In this document: positions 34,409-42,431 of the stretch, piece after piece | Layout: every line of letters starts with the position of its first letter | How positions within the stretch are numbered: the first letter of the stretch is position 1 | Source of the DNA: Pseudomonas sp. GM41(2012) | GTDB taxonomy: Bacteria > Pseudomonadota > Gammaproteobacteria > Pseudomonadales > Pseudomonadaceae | DNA: 42,431 nucleotides | Assembly (NCBI RefSeq): GCF_000282315.2 | Contig: NZ_AKJN02000001.1 | Coordinates: 1 to 42,431, forward strand | Direction of reading: 5' to 3' | The notes under the pieces: model-generated | Seen by the model: the letters and a program-made list of their open reading frames with translations, nothing else | Database searches by the model: none | What the model was told of the DNA's origin: nothing | Made by a program: the position numbers and the translations under genes

Positions 34409-35542
34409 TCACTTCTGTTTTTCCAGTTGGTGGTATTTGCCGTCCTTGTCCCACTGGTAAACCACGTAGTCGGAGACTTTCAGGTCGCCCTTGGCGTCCC
34501 AGGTCTTCTCGCCCATTACGGTTTGGACCTTGTTGGCTTTCAGCCATTTGGCAGCGTCGTCGCCCTTGTTGGACTTGGCGCCATTGAACGCAGCCGCCAG
34601 GGTCTGGACCGAAGCGTAGGCGTACAGGGTGTAGCCTTCAGGCTCGGTGCCTTTTTTGCGGAACTCGTCCACTACCGTCTTGCTGTCTGGCAGCAGGCGC
34701 GGGTCGGCGCCGAAGGTCATGTACACGCCGTCAACGTTCTGCGGGCCACCGGCTGTGGTCACCAGCTCGTCGGTCACGATGCCGTCATCGGACATGAACT
34801 TGACGTCTTTGAGGCCTTGTTCACGCAGTTGGCGAACCAGTGGACCGGCTTCCGGGTGCAAGCCGCCGAAGTAGACCACGTCGGCACCGGCCGCACGGAT
34901 CTTGGTCACCACGGCGCTGAAATCTTTCTCGCCGCGGGTCAGGCCTTCGTACAACACTGGCGTTACGCCGCGCTTGACCAGTTGTGCCTTGGTGGCGTCC
35001 GCCAGACCTTGGCCGTAGGTGTCTTTGTCGTGCAGGACCACGACTTTCTTGCCTTTGAGCACGTCGACGATGTAGTCGCCGGCAACAATGCCTTGCTGGT
35101 CGTCACGACCGCACATACGGAACATGGCTGCCAGGCCGCGTTCGGTAACTTGTGGGTTGGTGGAGCCTGGAGTGATCGCGATGATGCCCGCTTCGTCGTA
35201 GATCTCCGAAGCCGGGATGGTCGAGGAGGAGCAGAAGTGACCGACTACGCCAGCGACTTTCTGGTTGGTCAGGTCCTTGGCGACCGTCACAGCCTGTTTC
35301 GGTTCGCAGGCGTCATCGCCTTTGACCAGTACGATTTTTTCCCCGTTTATGCCGCCCGCTGCGTTGACCGCATCGGCCGCAGCCTGTGCACCCTTCATGT
35401 ACTGCTCGCCAAATGCCGCGTTGGCGCCTGTCATCGGTCCCGCCACACCGATTTTCACATCAGCCTGTGCAAACGCAGAAACACCCAACGCAGTTGCCAC
35501 TGCGAGGGCCAAAAAGCCTTTTTTGTAAAACGTCTGGGACAT
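34409..35542 (-). CDS. braC: Branched-chain amino-acid ABC transporter substrate-binding protein BraC/LivK
   Basis: The protein has 377 residues from the ATG at 35542 (GGAG nine bases upstream). A signal peptide ending in SAFAQA is followed by the type I periplasmic binding fold: VKIGVAGPMTGANAAFGEQ at the start, GVVGHFCSSSTIPASEIYDEAGI with ligand-contacting serines and ITPGSTNPQVTERG. The cysteines in DDACEP and GHFCSS may form the disulfide known from this family. It captures Leu/Ile/Val (and Ala/Thr in P. aeruginosa BraC) in the periplasm. It is the first gene of the operon and has a sigma-54 promoter. Confidence 0.95.
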   Translation of the reverse strand: MSQTFYKKGFLALAVATALGVSAFAQADVKIGVAGPMTGANAAFGEQYMKGAQAAADAVNAAGGINGEKIVLVKGDDACEPKQAVTVAKDLTNQKVAGVVGHFCSSSTIPASEIYDEAGIIAITPGSTNPQVTERGLAAMFRMCGRDDQQGIVAGDYIVDVLKGKKVVVLHDKDTYGQGLADATKAQLVKRGVTPVLYEGLTRGEKDFSAVVTKIRAAGADVVYFGGLHPEAGPLVRQLREQGLKDVKFMSDDGIVTDELVTTAGGPQNVDGVYMTFGADPRLLPDSKTVVDEFRKKGTEPEGYTLYAYASVQTLAAAFNGAKSNKGDDAAKWLKANKVQTVMGEKTWDAKGDLKVSDYVVYQWDKDGKYHQLEKQK

Positions 35543-35598
35543 GAGGTGGTGCTCCAAGGGTTTTTTTTAGTTGGCACTGCGACTTCCTGAATGCTCAG

Positions 35599-35614
35599 AG
35601 CAAGGGCCGTGCCA
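35599..35614 (-). promoter_or_regulatory. Sigma-54 (RpoN) promoter of the braC transport operon
   Basis: On the minus strand the sequence is TGGCACGGCCCTTGCT, an exact match to the -24/-12 consensus TGGCACG-N4-TTGCW. The expected start site is about 12 bases further, near 35590, giving a leader of about 48 bases before the braC ATG. This predicts nitrogen-linked control through an enhancer-binding protein such as NtrC. Confidence 0.88.
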
Positions 35615-35823
35615 TCGGTTTTTTATTCTGAAAAAAGTCGCTGCTTTATTGTTATTTCGACTGTTTCGATCCCATTTTCATTGGGCGTGCAACCGTCTAA
35701 ACCGCGGAAGGTGAAACCATTTACTTTTAAAGGCGCAACCCGAGCGCGCCATCATTGCAACCGCGGCGCCAAACGACGTGCAACCAGCCTGTAACAACGT
35801 GCGTCACCGAAGTGCACACTGCT

Positions 35824-35849
35824 GGTGCGGAACTGCTACAACCCGCACC
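35824..35849. promoter_or_regulatory. Inverted repeat, candidate enhancer-binding-protein site
   Basis: GGTGCGG-N12-CCGCACC is a perfect 7-base-pair dyad about 210 bases upstream of the sigma-54 -24 element. Distance and symmetry suit an upstream activator site. The cognate activator is unknown. Confidence 0.45.
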
Positions 35850-35906
35850 TTTTACAGGCTAGCCGCTGCGCGAAAAAGCGCCGCTTTCAGCAACAAATTT
35901 CAACAA

Positions 35907-37190
35907 TCAAATAACGATCCGCAAGCACTGGCCTGCGTGATACAGCGAGAATCCAGCCTCATACAGACAGCTGCGCAATCCCACACCCGCCAATGGCTGC
36001 ATGGGCGCAAAGGGAATCGGCAGCGCTTGAGGATTACCGTTACACAGATAATCGGCAAAGGCTTTGCCGACCACCGTGCCAGTCGTGACGCCCCGGCCGT
36101 TGTAACCGGTGACCGCCACTAAACCGGGCGCCGGCTCGAACAAACGCATCAAATGATCGGGGGTGAAGGCAATGCAACCGGTCCAGGTGCACTCCCATTC
36201 CACCGGTTTTAGGTAAGGAAAATAGTGCTGCTGCACCCGGTCGGCCCAGGCTTTAAGGAACCAGGTCGGTTTCTGATTGCCATTACCGAGACTGCCGAGC
36301 AGCAGACGGCCGTCCTTATCGCGACGAACACTGCTGAGGACCTGGCGGGTATCCCAGGAACCCTGGCCACCCGGGAGAATTTGCTGCGCAGCCTCTTCGG
36401 TCAGCGGGACCGAGGCCACTTGATAGTAATAACCGGGGAAGAAGTTACGCCGCAATTCCGTCCAGTCACCTTCGGTGTAGGCGTTAGAGGCAATCACAAC
36501 TTGCTCGGCAAGCACCGAACCCTGAGCGGTTTGTACCGACCAGCGCTGGCCCTGACGTTCGAGCCGGGTCACCGGGGAATGATCGAACAACTGACCGCCG
36601 AGACCGATGGCCGCTTTGGCCAGCCCCGTCGTGTAAGCCATTGGGTTGATCGTGCCGGCACGTCGATCGAGCAGCGCAGCGGCGATCTTTTTGGTGCCCG
36701 TTGCTTGTTCGCAGGCTTGACCGGTCAGCAGTTCCACCGGCGCGCCGCGACGTTTCCATTGTTCTTCACGACTGCGCAAGTCCGCTTCGCCACGGGCGTT
36801 GTGCGCCATGTGCAGCGTGCCTTCACGGCGTAACTGGCAGTCGATGTTGTACTTATCCACAAGGCTGAACACCAGGGACGGTGCCGCACCGAGCATGCGA
36901 TTGAGCTGACTGCCGACCGCCTCGCCAAAACCGGCTTCGATCTCGTCCGGTGGAATCCACATCCCGGCATTGACCAGCCCGACGTTGCGCCCCGACCCGC
37001 CATGACCGGCGCGATGGGCTTCCAGCACACAGACGCTTTTGCCTTTTTCCAGCAGATGCACCGCCGCAGACAGACCGGTAAAACCGGCGCCGATGACGCA
37101 AACATCCACCGTCACCTCGCCCTTGAGCGCCGCGTTGTCAGGCCTTTGCGGCGTCAGTTTTTCCCACAGACACTCTTCGCGTAACGGCAT
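35907..37190 (-). CDS. amaA: FAD-dependent L-pipecolate oxidase AmaA
   Basis: A 427-residue DAO-family flavoprotein. The FAD-binding VIGAGFTGLSAA lies near residue 32, followed by GHGGSGRNVGLVNAGMW, and the C-terminal PGLVAVTGYNGRGVTTGTVVGKAFADY closes the fold. Family members also include gamma-glutamylputrescine oxidase, but the adjacent ALDH7-type amaB and LysR gene match the P. putida arrangement in which AmaA oxidises L-pipecolate to piperidine-6-carboxylate in lysine breakdown. A 152-base gap with a REP pair separates it from amaB upstream, so expression of the two may differ. Confidence 0.87.
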   Translation of the reverse strand: MPLREECLWEKLTPQRPDNAALKGEVTVDVCVIGAGFTGLSAAVHLLEKGKSVCVLEAHRAGHGGSGRNVGLVNAGMWIPPDEIEAGFGEAVGSQLNRMLGAAPSLVFSLVDKYNIDCQLRREGTLHMAHNARGEADLRSREEQWKRRGAPVELLTGQACEQATGTKKIAAALLDRRAGTINPMAYTTGLAKAAIGLGGQLFDHSPVTRLERQGQRWSVQTAQGSVLAEQVVIASNAYTEGDWTELRRNFFPGYYYQVASVPLTEEAAQQILPGGQGSWDTRQVLSSVRRDKDGRLLLGSLGNGNQKPTWFLKAWADRVQQHYFPYLKPVEWECTWTGCIAFTPDHLMRLFEPAPGLVAVTGYNGRGVTTGTVVGKAFADYLCNGNPQALPIPFAPMQPLAGVGLRSCLYEAGFSLYHAGQCLRIVI

Positions 37191-37230
37191 TGCCAGACTC
37201 CAACAGAAACCTAACTAACACACCATTCAA

Positions 37231-37319
37231 TGTGGGAGCGAGCCTGCTCGCGATAGCGTCGGCACATCCAGTATCTATGTGACTGATAAACCGCTATCGC
37301 GAGCAGGCTCGCTCCCACA
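37231..37319. repeat. Paired REP element between amaB and amaA
   Basis: TGTGGGAGCGAGCCTGCTCG and its inverted partner ending at 37319, extended by ATAGCG/CGCTAT. It interrupts two genes of the same pathway on the same strand. Confidence 0.92.
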
Positions 37320-37342
37320 GGGGATCACTGCTTGGCTCAGCC

Positions 37343-38833
37343 TCAGTCGAAGGTAATACCCTGAGCCAACGGCAACTCCAGCGAATAGTTCACGGTGTTG
37401 GTCTGACGGCGCATGTAGCCGCGCCATGCATCGGAACCGGACTCACGACCGCCGCCCGTTTCTTTCTCACCGCCAAACGCCCCGCCGATTTCCGCGCCGC
37501 TCGGGCCGATGTTGACGTTGGCGATGCCGCAGTCGCTGCCCACCGCCGACATGAACTGCTCGGCTTCACGCACGTCAGTGGTGAAGATGCACGACGACAG
37601 GCCTTGTGGCACGGCGTTGTTCAGGCGCAGCGCTTCGTCGAAGTCCTTGTAACCGACCACGTACAGAATCGGTGCGAAGGTTTCGTGGCAAACCACATCG
37701 CTCTGCTCCGGCATTTCAACGATGGCCGGCGAGACGTAATAAGCGTTAGGGAATTTGTCTTCCAGTTGGCGCTTGCCGCCGAACACCCGGCCGCCTTCGC
37801 TCAAGGCCTGCTCAAGCGCATCCTGCATGTTTTCGAAGCTGTGTTTGTCGATCAGCGGACCGATCAGATTGCCTTCCAGAGGGTTGCCGATACGCACTTT
37901 GGAGTACGCGGCTTTCAGGCGGGTGACGATTTCTTCTTTCACCGATTCATGGGCAATCAGGCGACGCAACGTGGTGCAACGCTGACCGGCAGTGCCGACG
38001 GCGCTGAACAGGATGGCTCGTACGGCCATGTCCAGGTCGGCGCTTGGGCCGAGGATCATGGCGTTGTTACCGCCCAGTTCCAGAATGCTGCGAGCGAAAC
38101 GTGCAGCGATTTTCGGCGCCACTTCACGGCCCATGCGGGTGCTGCCGGTGGCGCTGATCAGCGCGACACGCGGGTCATCGACCAGGGCTTCGCCGGCATC
38201 GCGACCGCCGATAATCACCTGACTCAGGTGCGGAGGTGCATCGCTGAAGTTCTTCAGTACACGGTCGAACAGTGCCTGACAGGCCAGTGCGGTCAGTGGC
38301 GTTTTCTCCGACGGTTTCCAGATCACCGGGTTGCCGCAGACCAGCGCCAGCGCGGTGTTCCAGGCCCAGACGGCAACCGGGAAGTTGAATGCGCTGATGA
38401 CGCCAACGACGCCCAGCGGGTGCCAGGTTTCGCGCATGTGGTGGCCCGGACGCTCGGAGGCGATGGTCAAACCGTACAGCTGGCGGGACAGGCCGACGGC
38501 GAAATCGCAGATGTCGATCATTTCCTGAACTTCACCCAGGCCTTCCTGAGTGATCTTGCCGGCTTCCCAGGACACCAGCTCGCCAAGGTCGGCCTTGTAT
38601 TCACGCAGGATATCGCCCAGTTGGCGGACCAGTTCACCACGGCGCGGGGCCGGGACCTTGCGCCACAATTCGAACGCATGATCTGCACGACTGATGTGCT
38701 GCTCGACTTCAGCGGCGCCTTCCCAGTTCACGGCGGCGATCTGGCTGCCATCGATCGGCGAATGCACCGGCACTTTGCCGTTCTGGTACAGGGCCGGGTT
38801 CACACCAAGACGATCAAGCAATGCGGCAACCAT
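37343..38833 (-). CDS. amaB: L-piperidine-6-carboxylate / L-aminoadipate-semialdehyde dehydrogenase AmaB (ALDH7 family)
   Basis: A 496-residue NAD-dependent aldehyde dehydrogenase of the antiquitin (ALDH7A1) branch. General-base glutamate E252 in LELGGNN, catalytic cysteine C286 in GTAGQRCTTLRR, NAD-binding SATGSTRMGREV and the ALDH7-typical IGPSGAEIGGAFGGEKETGGGRESGSDAW near the C-terminus. It converts the AmaA product to L-2-aminoadipate. GAGGAG lies six bases before the ATG. It is divergent from the LysR gene at 39008. Confidence 0.93.
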   Translation of the reverse strand: MVAALLDRLGVNPALYQNGKVPVHSPIDGSQIAAVNWEGAAEVEQHISRADHAFELWRKVPAPRRGELVRQLGDILREYKADLGELVSWEAGKITQEGLGEVQEMIDICDFAVGLSRQLYGLTIASERPGHHMRETWHPLGVVGVISAFNFPVAVWAWNTALALVCGNPVIWKPSEKTPLTALACQALFDRVLKNFSDAPPHLSQVIIGGRDAGEALVDDPRVALISATGSTRMGREVAPKIAARFARSILELGGNNAMILGPSADLDMAVRAILFSAVGTAGQRCTTLRRLIAHESVKEEIVTRLKAAYSKVRIGNPLEGNLIGPLIDKHSFENMQDALEQALSEGGRVFGGKRQLEDKFPNAYYVSPAIVEMPEQSDVVCHETFAPILYVVGYKDFDEALRLNNAVPQGLSSCIFTTDVREAEQFMSAVGSDCGIANVNIGPSGAEIGGAFGGEKETGGGRESGSDAWRGYMRRQTNTVNYSLELPLAQGITFD

Positions 38834-38867
38834 GGGTCACTCCTCAAGCAAAAAACAGAAAACGTGC

Positions 38868-38885
38868 AGCCGGATTGATTCGGCT
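38868..38885. promoter_or_regulatory. Short dyad in the amaB/LysR intergenic region
   Basis: AGCCG-N8-CGGCT lies 35 bases upstream of the amaB start in the 174-base divergent promoter region. It may be an operator for the LysR regulator, although the spacing is not a clear T-N11-A box. Confidence 0.3.
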
Positions 38886-39007
38886 GGTGAGGCCTGTAGT
38901 TTTAGCGCTCCCGACGTTACCCAACAAACGACCTTTAAGAGAGATATCATTCCGTTTATTCATGCTGCGAATTGCTGGTAAGAAAGAAACAAGAAAAAGG
39001 ACAACCA

Positions 39008-39913
39008 ATGCTGAATAAACGCTACTTGCCGTCGATCACCGCGCTGCAGTGTTTTGAGGCCGTCACCCGGCATTTGAGCTTCACCCGGGCGGCTGAAGAG
39101 CTGAACCTGACCCAGAGCGCTGTGAGCAAACAGGTCGCGCAACTCGAAGAATTGCTGCAACACCTGTTGTTCCGCCGGGTGCGCCGACGCCTGCAAATGA
39201 CCCCGGCCGGCGACTTGTACCTGGTGGAGGTCAGAAAAATCCTCACGCAGGTTGAGATGTCGACCCACTACCTGCGCTCTTACGGCGGTGAAACCGAAGT
39301 CCTGCGCGTCTCGACGCCTCCGACCTTCGGCGCGCGCTGGCTAGTGCCACGCTTGAAAGGCTGGCGCCTGCGCCATCCCTCGATCCATCTGGACCTGTGC
39401 AGCGAACAGGAAGCCGACGATCTGTTGCAAGGTCGCAGCGACCTGGCGTTTTATTTCGGCCAGGGCTCACGACCCGGCACTGAATGCCTGAAGCTGTTCG
39501 GCGAAGAGCTGGTGCCGGTCTGCGCACCGGGCAGCCTGCCGGACACGCCGTTCACCGATCCTACACAACTCACCGACCTGGTCCTGCTGCAAAACGCCTC
39601 CCGGCCCCAGGCCTGGCACGACTGGTTCGACAGTCAGGGCTACCACACCGAACACAGCTACCACGGCCCGCGTTTCGAAACCTTTTACATGTGCATCCGC
39701 GCAGCCCAGGTCGGCTGCGGTGTGGCGCTGTTGCCGCGGTTTCTGGTGGAAGAGGAATTGGCCGACGGCAAACTGGTCATACCCTGGCAGCACGCGATGC
39801 CCAGCACCGATGCCTATTACCTGGCGTATCCGGAGCACTCGGCGGAAGTGCCGAAGGTGCGCGATTTTGTGAAGTGGATGTTGGAGCAGATTGATAGCTC
39901 TGCGGCACCTTGA
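39008..39913 (+). CDS. LysR-family regulator of the amaAB lysine-catabolic genes
   Basis: The protein has 301 residues from the ATG at 39008 (AGGA six bases upstream; 12 extra residues are possible from 38972). GcvA-like helix-turn-helix at about 5-60 (ITALQCFEAVTRHLSFTRAAEELNLTQSAVSKQVAQLEE) and a C-terminal effector domain. It is divergent from amaB, and in P. putida a LysR gene occupies the same place, so control of amaB-amaA is likely; the inducer is probably a lysine-pathway intermediate (inference). Confidence 0.9.
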   Translation: MLNKRYLPSITALQCFEAVTRHLSFTRAAEELNLTQSAVSKQVAQLEELLQHLLFRRVRRRLQMTPAGDLYLVEVRKILTQVEMSTHYLRSYGGETEVLRVSTPPTFGARWLVPRLKGWRLRHPSIHLDLCSEQEADDLLQGRSDLAFYFGQGSRPGTECLKLFGEELVPVCAPGSLPDTPFTDPTQLTDLVLLQNASRPQAWHDWFDSQGYHTEHSYHGPRFETFYMCIRAAQVGCGVALLPRFLVEEELADGKLVIPWQHAMPSTDAYYLAYPEHSAEVPKVRDFVKWMLEQIDSSAAP

Positions 39914-39920
39914 GGATGTT

Positions 39921-40010
39921 ATCGCGGGCAAGCCTTGCTCCTACAGGTTTTGTGTCACTCACAGGCTGGTGGCCGACCACAAATCTGTAGGAGCACGGCT
40001 TGCCTGCGAT
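39921..40010. repeat. Paired REP element, GCGGGCAAGCC class (imperfect)
   Basis: ATCGCGGGCAAGCCTTGCTC and the right arm GAGCACGGCTTGCCTGCGAT are inverted with two or three mismatches, about 45 bases apart. The decay suggests an older copy. It lies before pncB. Confidence 0.85.
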
Positions 40011-40161
40011 GAAGCCATCAGCTACGGCAAAAAACCTCCAGATGACTTCATCCACAAAAAACACTGGCAATACCTGCCGTTGATATGCGCCACTAGCCCC
40101 ATTCATTGAAACAGCTGCAACGTCGCTGCCACGGGCCGCGGCCAGCCTGGAGAACCCCGTT

Positions 40162-41388
40162 ATGAGCGAGAGCGTGTTTGGCGATCGCATCGTGCAGAAC
40201 CTGCTCGACACCGACTTCTACAAACTGACGATGATGCAGGCGGTGCTGCACAACTACCCGAACGTGGAAGTCGAATGGGAGTTTCGTTGCCGTAACAGTG
40301 AAGATTTGCGCCCATACCTGGCGGAAATCCGTTTCCAGATCGAGCGTCTTGCCGAATTGAGCCTGAGCGCCGACCAGTTGAGTTTCATGGAGCGCATCAG
40401 CTTCATGAAGCCGGATTTCCTGCGCTTTCTCGGGTTGTTCCGCTTCAATCTGCGCTACGTCCACACCGGTATCGAAAACGGCGAGCTGTTCATCCGCCTG
40501 CGCGGGCCATGGCTGCACGTGATCCTGTTCGAAGTGCCGTTGCTGTCCATCGTCAGCGAAGTGCGCAACCGCTATCGCTACCGTGAAGTCGTCCTGGAAC
40601 AGGCGCGTGAGCAGCTCTACCGCAAGTTCGACTGGCTCACCGCCAACGCCAGCGCGGAGGAATTGTCCGAATTGCAGGTCGCCGATTTCGGCACTCGTCG
40701 TCGCTTCTCGTACCGCGTGCAGGAAGAAGTGGTTAACGTGCTCAAGCACGATTTCCCCGGTCGGTTTGTCGGCACCAGCAACGTGCACCTTTCACGGGAG
40801 CTGGACATGAAACCGTTGGGCACCATGGCCCACGAATGGATCATGGCCCACCAGCAACTCGGCCCCCGGCTGATCGACAGTCAGATTGCCGCCCTCGATT
40901 GCTGGGTCCGCGAGTACCGTGGCCTTTTGGGGATTGCCCTCACCGACTGCATCACCACCGATGCCTTTCTCAACGATTTCGACCTGTATTTCGCCAAGCT
41001 GTTTGACGGTCTGCGCCATGATTCCGGGGATCCGGTGCTCTGGGCGGAAAAGGCTATCGCGCACTATCACAAGCTGGGCATCGACCCGATGAGCAAGACG
41101 CTGGTGTTCTCCGACAGCCTGACGCTGCCCAAGTCCCTGGAGATTTTTCGGGCGCTGCGCGGTCGGATCAATGTCAGCTTTGGTATCGGCACCAACCTGA
41201 CGTGCGATATTCCGGGTGTCGAACCGATGAGCATCGTGCTTAAAATGGCCGCCTGCAACGGTCAGCCCGTGGCAAAGATTTCCGATGAGCCTGGCAAGAC
41301 TCACTGCAAAGACCCGAATTTCGTTGCCTATTTGCGACACGTTTTCAAAGTACCTGCTGCCATTTCCAGCACATCAAGCAAGGAGTGA
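40162..41388 (+). CDS. pncB: Nicotinate phosphoribosyltransferase PncB
   Basis: A 408-residue cytoplasmic enzyme of NAD salvage that makes nicotinate mononucleotide from nicotinate and PRPP with ATP. It has [15 protein letters not shown] at the start, [13 protein letters not shown] near 175, the phosphorylated histidine H224 in LGTMAHEW and the PRPP/phosphate motif RHDSGDP. It is followed after four bases by nadE, an operon for NAD production. Confidence 0.96.
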   Translation: MSESVFGDRIVQNLLDTDFYKLTMMQAVLHNYPNVEVEWEFRCRNSEDLRPYLAEIRFQIERLAELSLSADQLSFMERISFMKPDFLRFLGLFRFNLRYVHTGIENGELFIRLRGPWLHVILFEVPLLSIVSEVRNRYRYREVVLEQAREQLYRKFDWLTANASAEELSELQVADFGTRRRFSYRVQEEVVNVLKHDFPGRFVGTSNVHLSRELDMKPLGTMAHEWIMAHQQLGPRLIDSQIAALDCWVREYRGLLGIALTDCITTDAFLNDFDLYFAKLFDGLRHDSGDPVLWAEKAIAHYHKLGIDPMSKTLVFSDSLTLPKSLEIFRALRGRINVSFGIGTNLTCDIPGVEPMSIVLKMAACNGQPVAKISDEPGKTHCKDPNFVAYLRHVFKVPAAISSTSSKE

Positions 41389-41392
41389 ATTC

Positions 41393-42220
41393 ATGCAAGC
41401 CGAACAGCGTGAGATTGCTGAACAGCTCAAGGTCCAGCCGCCGTTCGCCGACCAGGCCGCCCTCGAGGCTGAAGTCACCCGGCGGATTACCTTCATCCAG
41501 GATTGCCTGGTCAATTCCGGGCTCAAGACCCTGGTGCTCGGCATCAGCGGTGGCGTCGACTCTCTGACCGCCGGCCTGCTGGCCCAGCGTGCCATGCGCG
41601 AACTGCGCACACGCACCGGCGACAACAGCTACAAGTTCATCGCCGTGCGCCTGCCGTACGAAACCCAGTTCGATGAACACGACGCCCAGGCCTCGGTGGA
41701 CTTCATCGCCCCGGACGAGCGCCACACCGTGAACATCGGCCCGGCGGTCAAATCCCTGGCCAGTGAAGTCGCAGCGTTTGAAGGCAAGCACGCGGTCTCG
41801 GTGGATTTTGTGCTCGGCAACACCAAGGCGCGGATGCGCATGGTCGCCCAATACACCATCGCCGGCGCAGCCCACGGCCTGGTGATCGGTACCGACCACG
41901 CGGCGGAAGCGGTGATGGGTTTCTTCACCAAGTTCGGTGATGGCGCCTGCGATCTGGCACCGCTGAGCGGCCTGGTGAAAAACCAGGTCCGGGACATCGC
42001 CCGCAGCTTCGGCGCGCCGGAATCACTGGTGGAAAAAGTCCCGACGGCGGACCTTGAAGACCTATCGCCCGGCAAACCGGATGAAGCGTCCCACGGCGTG
42101 ACCTATGCCGAGATCGACGCGTTTTTGCACGGCGAGCCAGTGCGTGAGGAAGCGTTCAAGATCATTTGTGACACGTATAAAAAGACTCATCACAAGCGAG
42201 TGATGCCATTTGCGCCTTGA
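41393..42220 (+). CDS. nadE: NH3-dependent NAD(+) synthetase NadE
   Basis: The protein has 275 residues from the ATG at 41393 (AGGAG seven bases upstream, overlapping the pncB stop). The ATP-pyrophosphatase loop SGGVDS is at 52-57; [26 protein letters not shown] and [14 protein letters not shown] are the NadE active-site segments. It amidates nicotinate adenine dinucleotide with ammonia as the last step of NAD synthesis. There is no glutaminase domain. It is coupled to pncB. Confidence 0.96.
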   Translation: MQAEQREIAEQLKVQPPFADQAALEAEVTRRITFIQDCLVNSGLKTLVLGISGGVDSLTAGLLAQRAMRELRTRTGDNSYKFIAVRLPYETQFDEHDAQASVDFIAPDERHTVNIGPAVKSLASEVAAFEGKHAVSVDFVLGNTKARMRMVAQYTIAGAAHGLVIGTDHAAEAVMGFFTKFGDGACDLAPLSGLVKNQVRDIARSFGAPESLVEKVPTADLEDLSPGKPDEASHGVTYAEIDAFLHGEPVREEAFKIICDTYKKTHHKRVMPFAP

Positions 42221-42230
42221 TTTCACCCCC

Positions 42231-42290
42231 ATAGGAGCCTGTAGGAGCCTGTAGGAGCCTGTAGGAGCCTGTAGGAGCCTGTAGGAGCTG
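42231..42290. repeat. Six tandem copies of a 10-bp unit
   Basis: GTAGGAGCCT is repeated head to tail; the first unit begins AT and the last ends CTG, where it merges into the left arm of the following inverted repeat. It starts ten bases after the nadE stop. Confidence 0.95.
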
Positions 42291-42380
42291 TCGAGTGAAA
42301 CGAGGCTGCGATCTTTTGACTTTGATTTTTAAGATCAAGATCAAAAGATCGCAGCCTCGTTTCACTCGACAGCTCCTACA
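42280..42380. repeat. Perfect inverted repeat with 40-bp arms and 21-base loop
   Basis: The left arm 42280-42319 (TGTAGGAGCTGTCGAGTGAA and onward) is the exact complement of 42341-42380. The loop has a further TTGAT/ATCAA pairing. The arms contain the AGGCTGCGATCTTTT sequence also present singly at 6451-6465, so it belongs to a dispersed Pseudomonas repeat class. It may also end pncB-nadE transcripts. Confidence 0.95.
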
Positions 42381-42431
42381 GGGATTGGCGTTGACGGGAT
42401 TTGCGTTGGCCAATAAATAAACAAAAAAAAA
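42381..42431. other. Right-edge non-coding sequence
   Basis: Short sequence with an A-tract at the window end. No gene is visible; it may be the end of an intergenic region. Confidence 0.5.

Larger units (their letters stand above)
35543..35906. other. Regulatory region upstream of braC
   Basis: This 364-base gap separates braC from amaA. It holds a sigma-54 promoter (35599-35614), an inverted repeat (35824-35849) and two copies of CGTGCAACC at 35686-35694 and 35777-35785 that could be activator or architectural sites. T-rich tracts around the promoter suggest bent DNA. No gene was found. Confidence 0.6.

Noticed and set aside
34340..35590. 416-codon plus-strand frame opposite braC
   Set aside because: A shadow of the binding-protein gene, which has a signal peptide, conserved motifs and a sigma-54 promoter.
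36853..36861. TTATCCACA within amaA as a DnaA box (likewise in the lipase and AGE genes)
   Set aside because: Single matches inside conserved coding sequence, explained by codons; unlike the 29.6-30.0 kb copies they are not part of a longer repeat.
39610..39630. Second sigma-54-like TGGCACG site
   Set aside because: It is in the LysR coding sequence and the -12 part does not match TTGC.
42231..42290. Possible CRISPR or attachment-site repeats
   Set aside because: A 10-base head-to-tail tandem without spacers is a simple slippage repeat.

Overview
This window looks like chromosomal DNA from a member of the Pseudomonas fluorescens group. The evidence is the gene families themselves (BraC-type amino-acid transporter, AmaA/AmaB pipecolate enzymes, CbpA/CbpM, UreEFG-HupE), the GC-rich codon use, and many paired Pseudomonas REP sequences. 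No rRNA, tRNA, CRISPR array, transposase or prophage gene was seen.

Layout. Positions 1-6189 hold two tandem, same-strand genes for very large toxin-like proteins. Only the first 334 codons of the left one are in the window. The complete one (1643 residues) has a long dermonecrotic-toxin-like N-terminal region, leucine-rich repeats and a C-terminal NEL-type E3 ubiquitin ligase domain with a CxD motif. The first ~1 kb of the two genes is nearly identical, while the DNA just upstream has diverged. Next come cbpA-cbpM (DnaJ-like co-chaperone and modulator), divergent from a YegD-type Hsp70, then an AI-2E/PerM-family permease and psiF. Positions 11091-15515 hold a third giant protein (1474 residues). 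It shares the N-terminal ~1000 residues of the others but ends in a different domain with a Cys-His-Asp arrangement typical of papain-like proteases and deamidases.

Positions 15.7-22.8 kb carry small metabolic and regulatory units: AraC regulator / EamA permease, a cytoplasmic triacylglycerol lipase, an azoreductase-SMR exporter operon with a divergent LysR regulator, and an AsmA-family protein. At 23.2 kb there is a small secreted protein made of six perfect 14-residue repeats, then a FabR-like TetR regulator. Positions 24.7-27.1 kb hold ureE-ureF-ureG-hupE (nickel delivery for urease; the structural urease genes are outside the window). An AGE-family sugar epimerase and a YdfG-like dehydrogenase follow.

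Positions 29.5-30.3 kb form an 850-base non-coding region with a repeated element built around DnaA-box-like TTATCCACA sequences. Positions 30.3-35.5 kb are the branched-chain amino-acid ABC transporter operon (braC-livH-livM-livG-livF order on the minus strand) with a textbook sigma-54 promoter. Positions 35.9-39.9 kb are the L-lysine/pipecolate catabolic pair amaB-amaA with a divergent LysR regulator. The window ends with the NAD salvage pair pncB-nadE, followed by a 10-base tandem repeat and a perfect 40-base-pair inverted repeat.

The most unusual content is the set of three giant toxin-like proteins with a shared front half and exchangeable enzymatic ends, the recent sequence exchange between two of them, and the repeated DnaA-box-like element.
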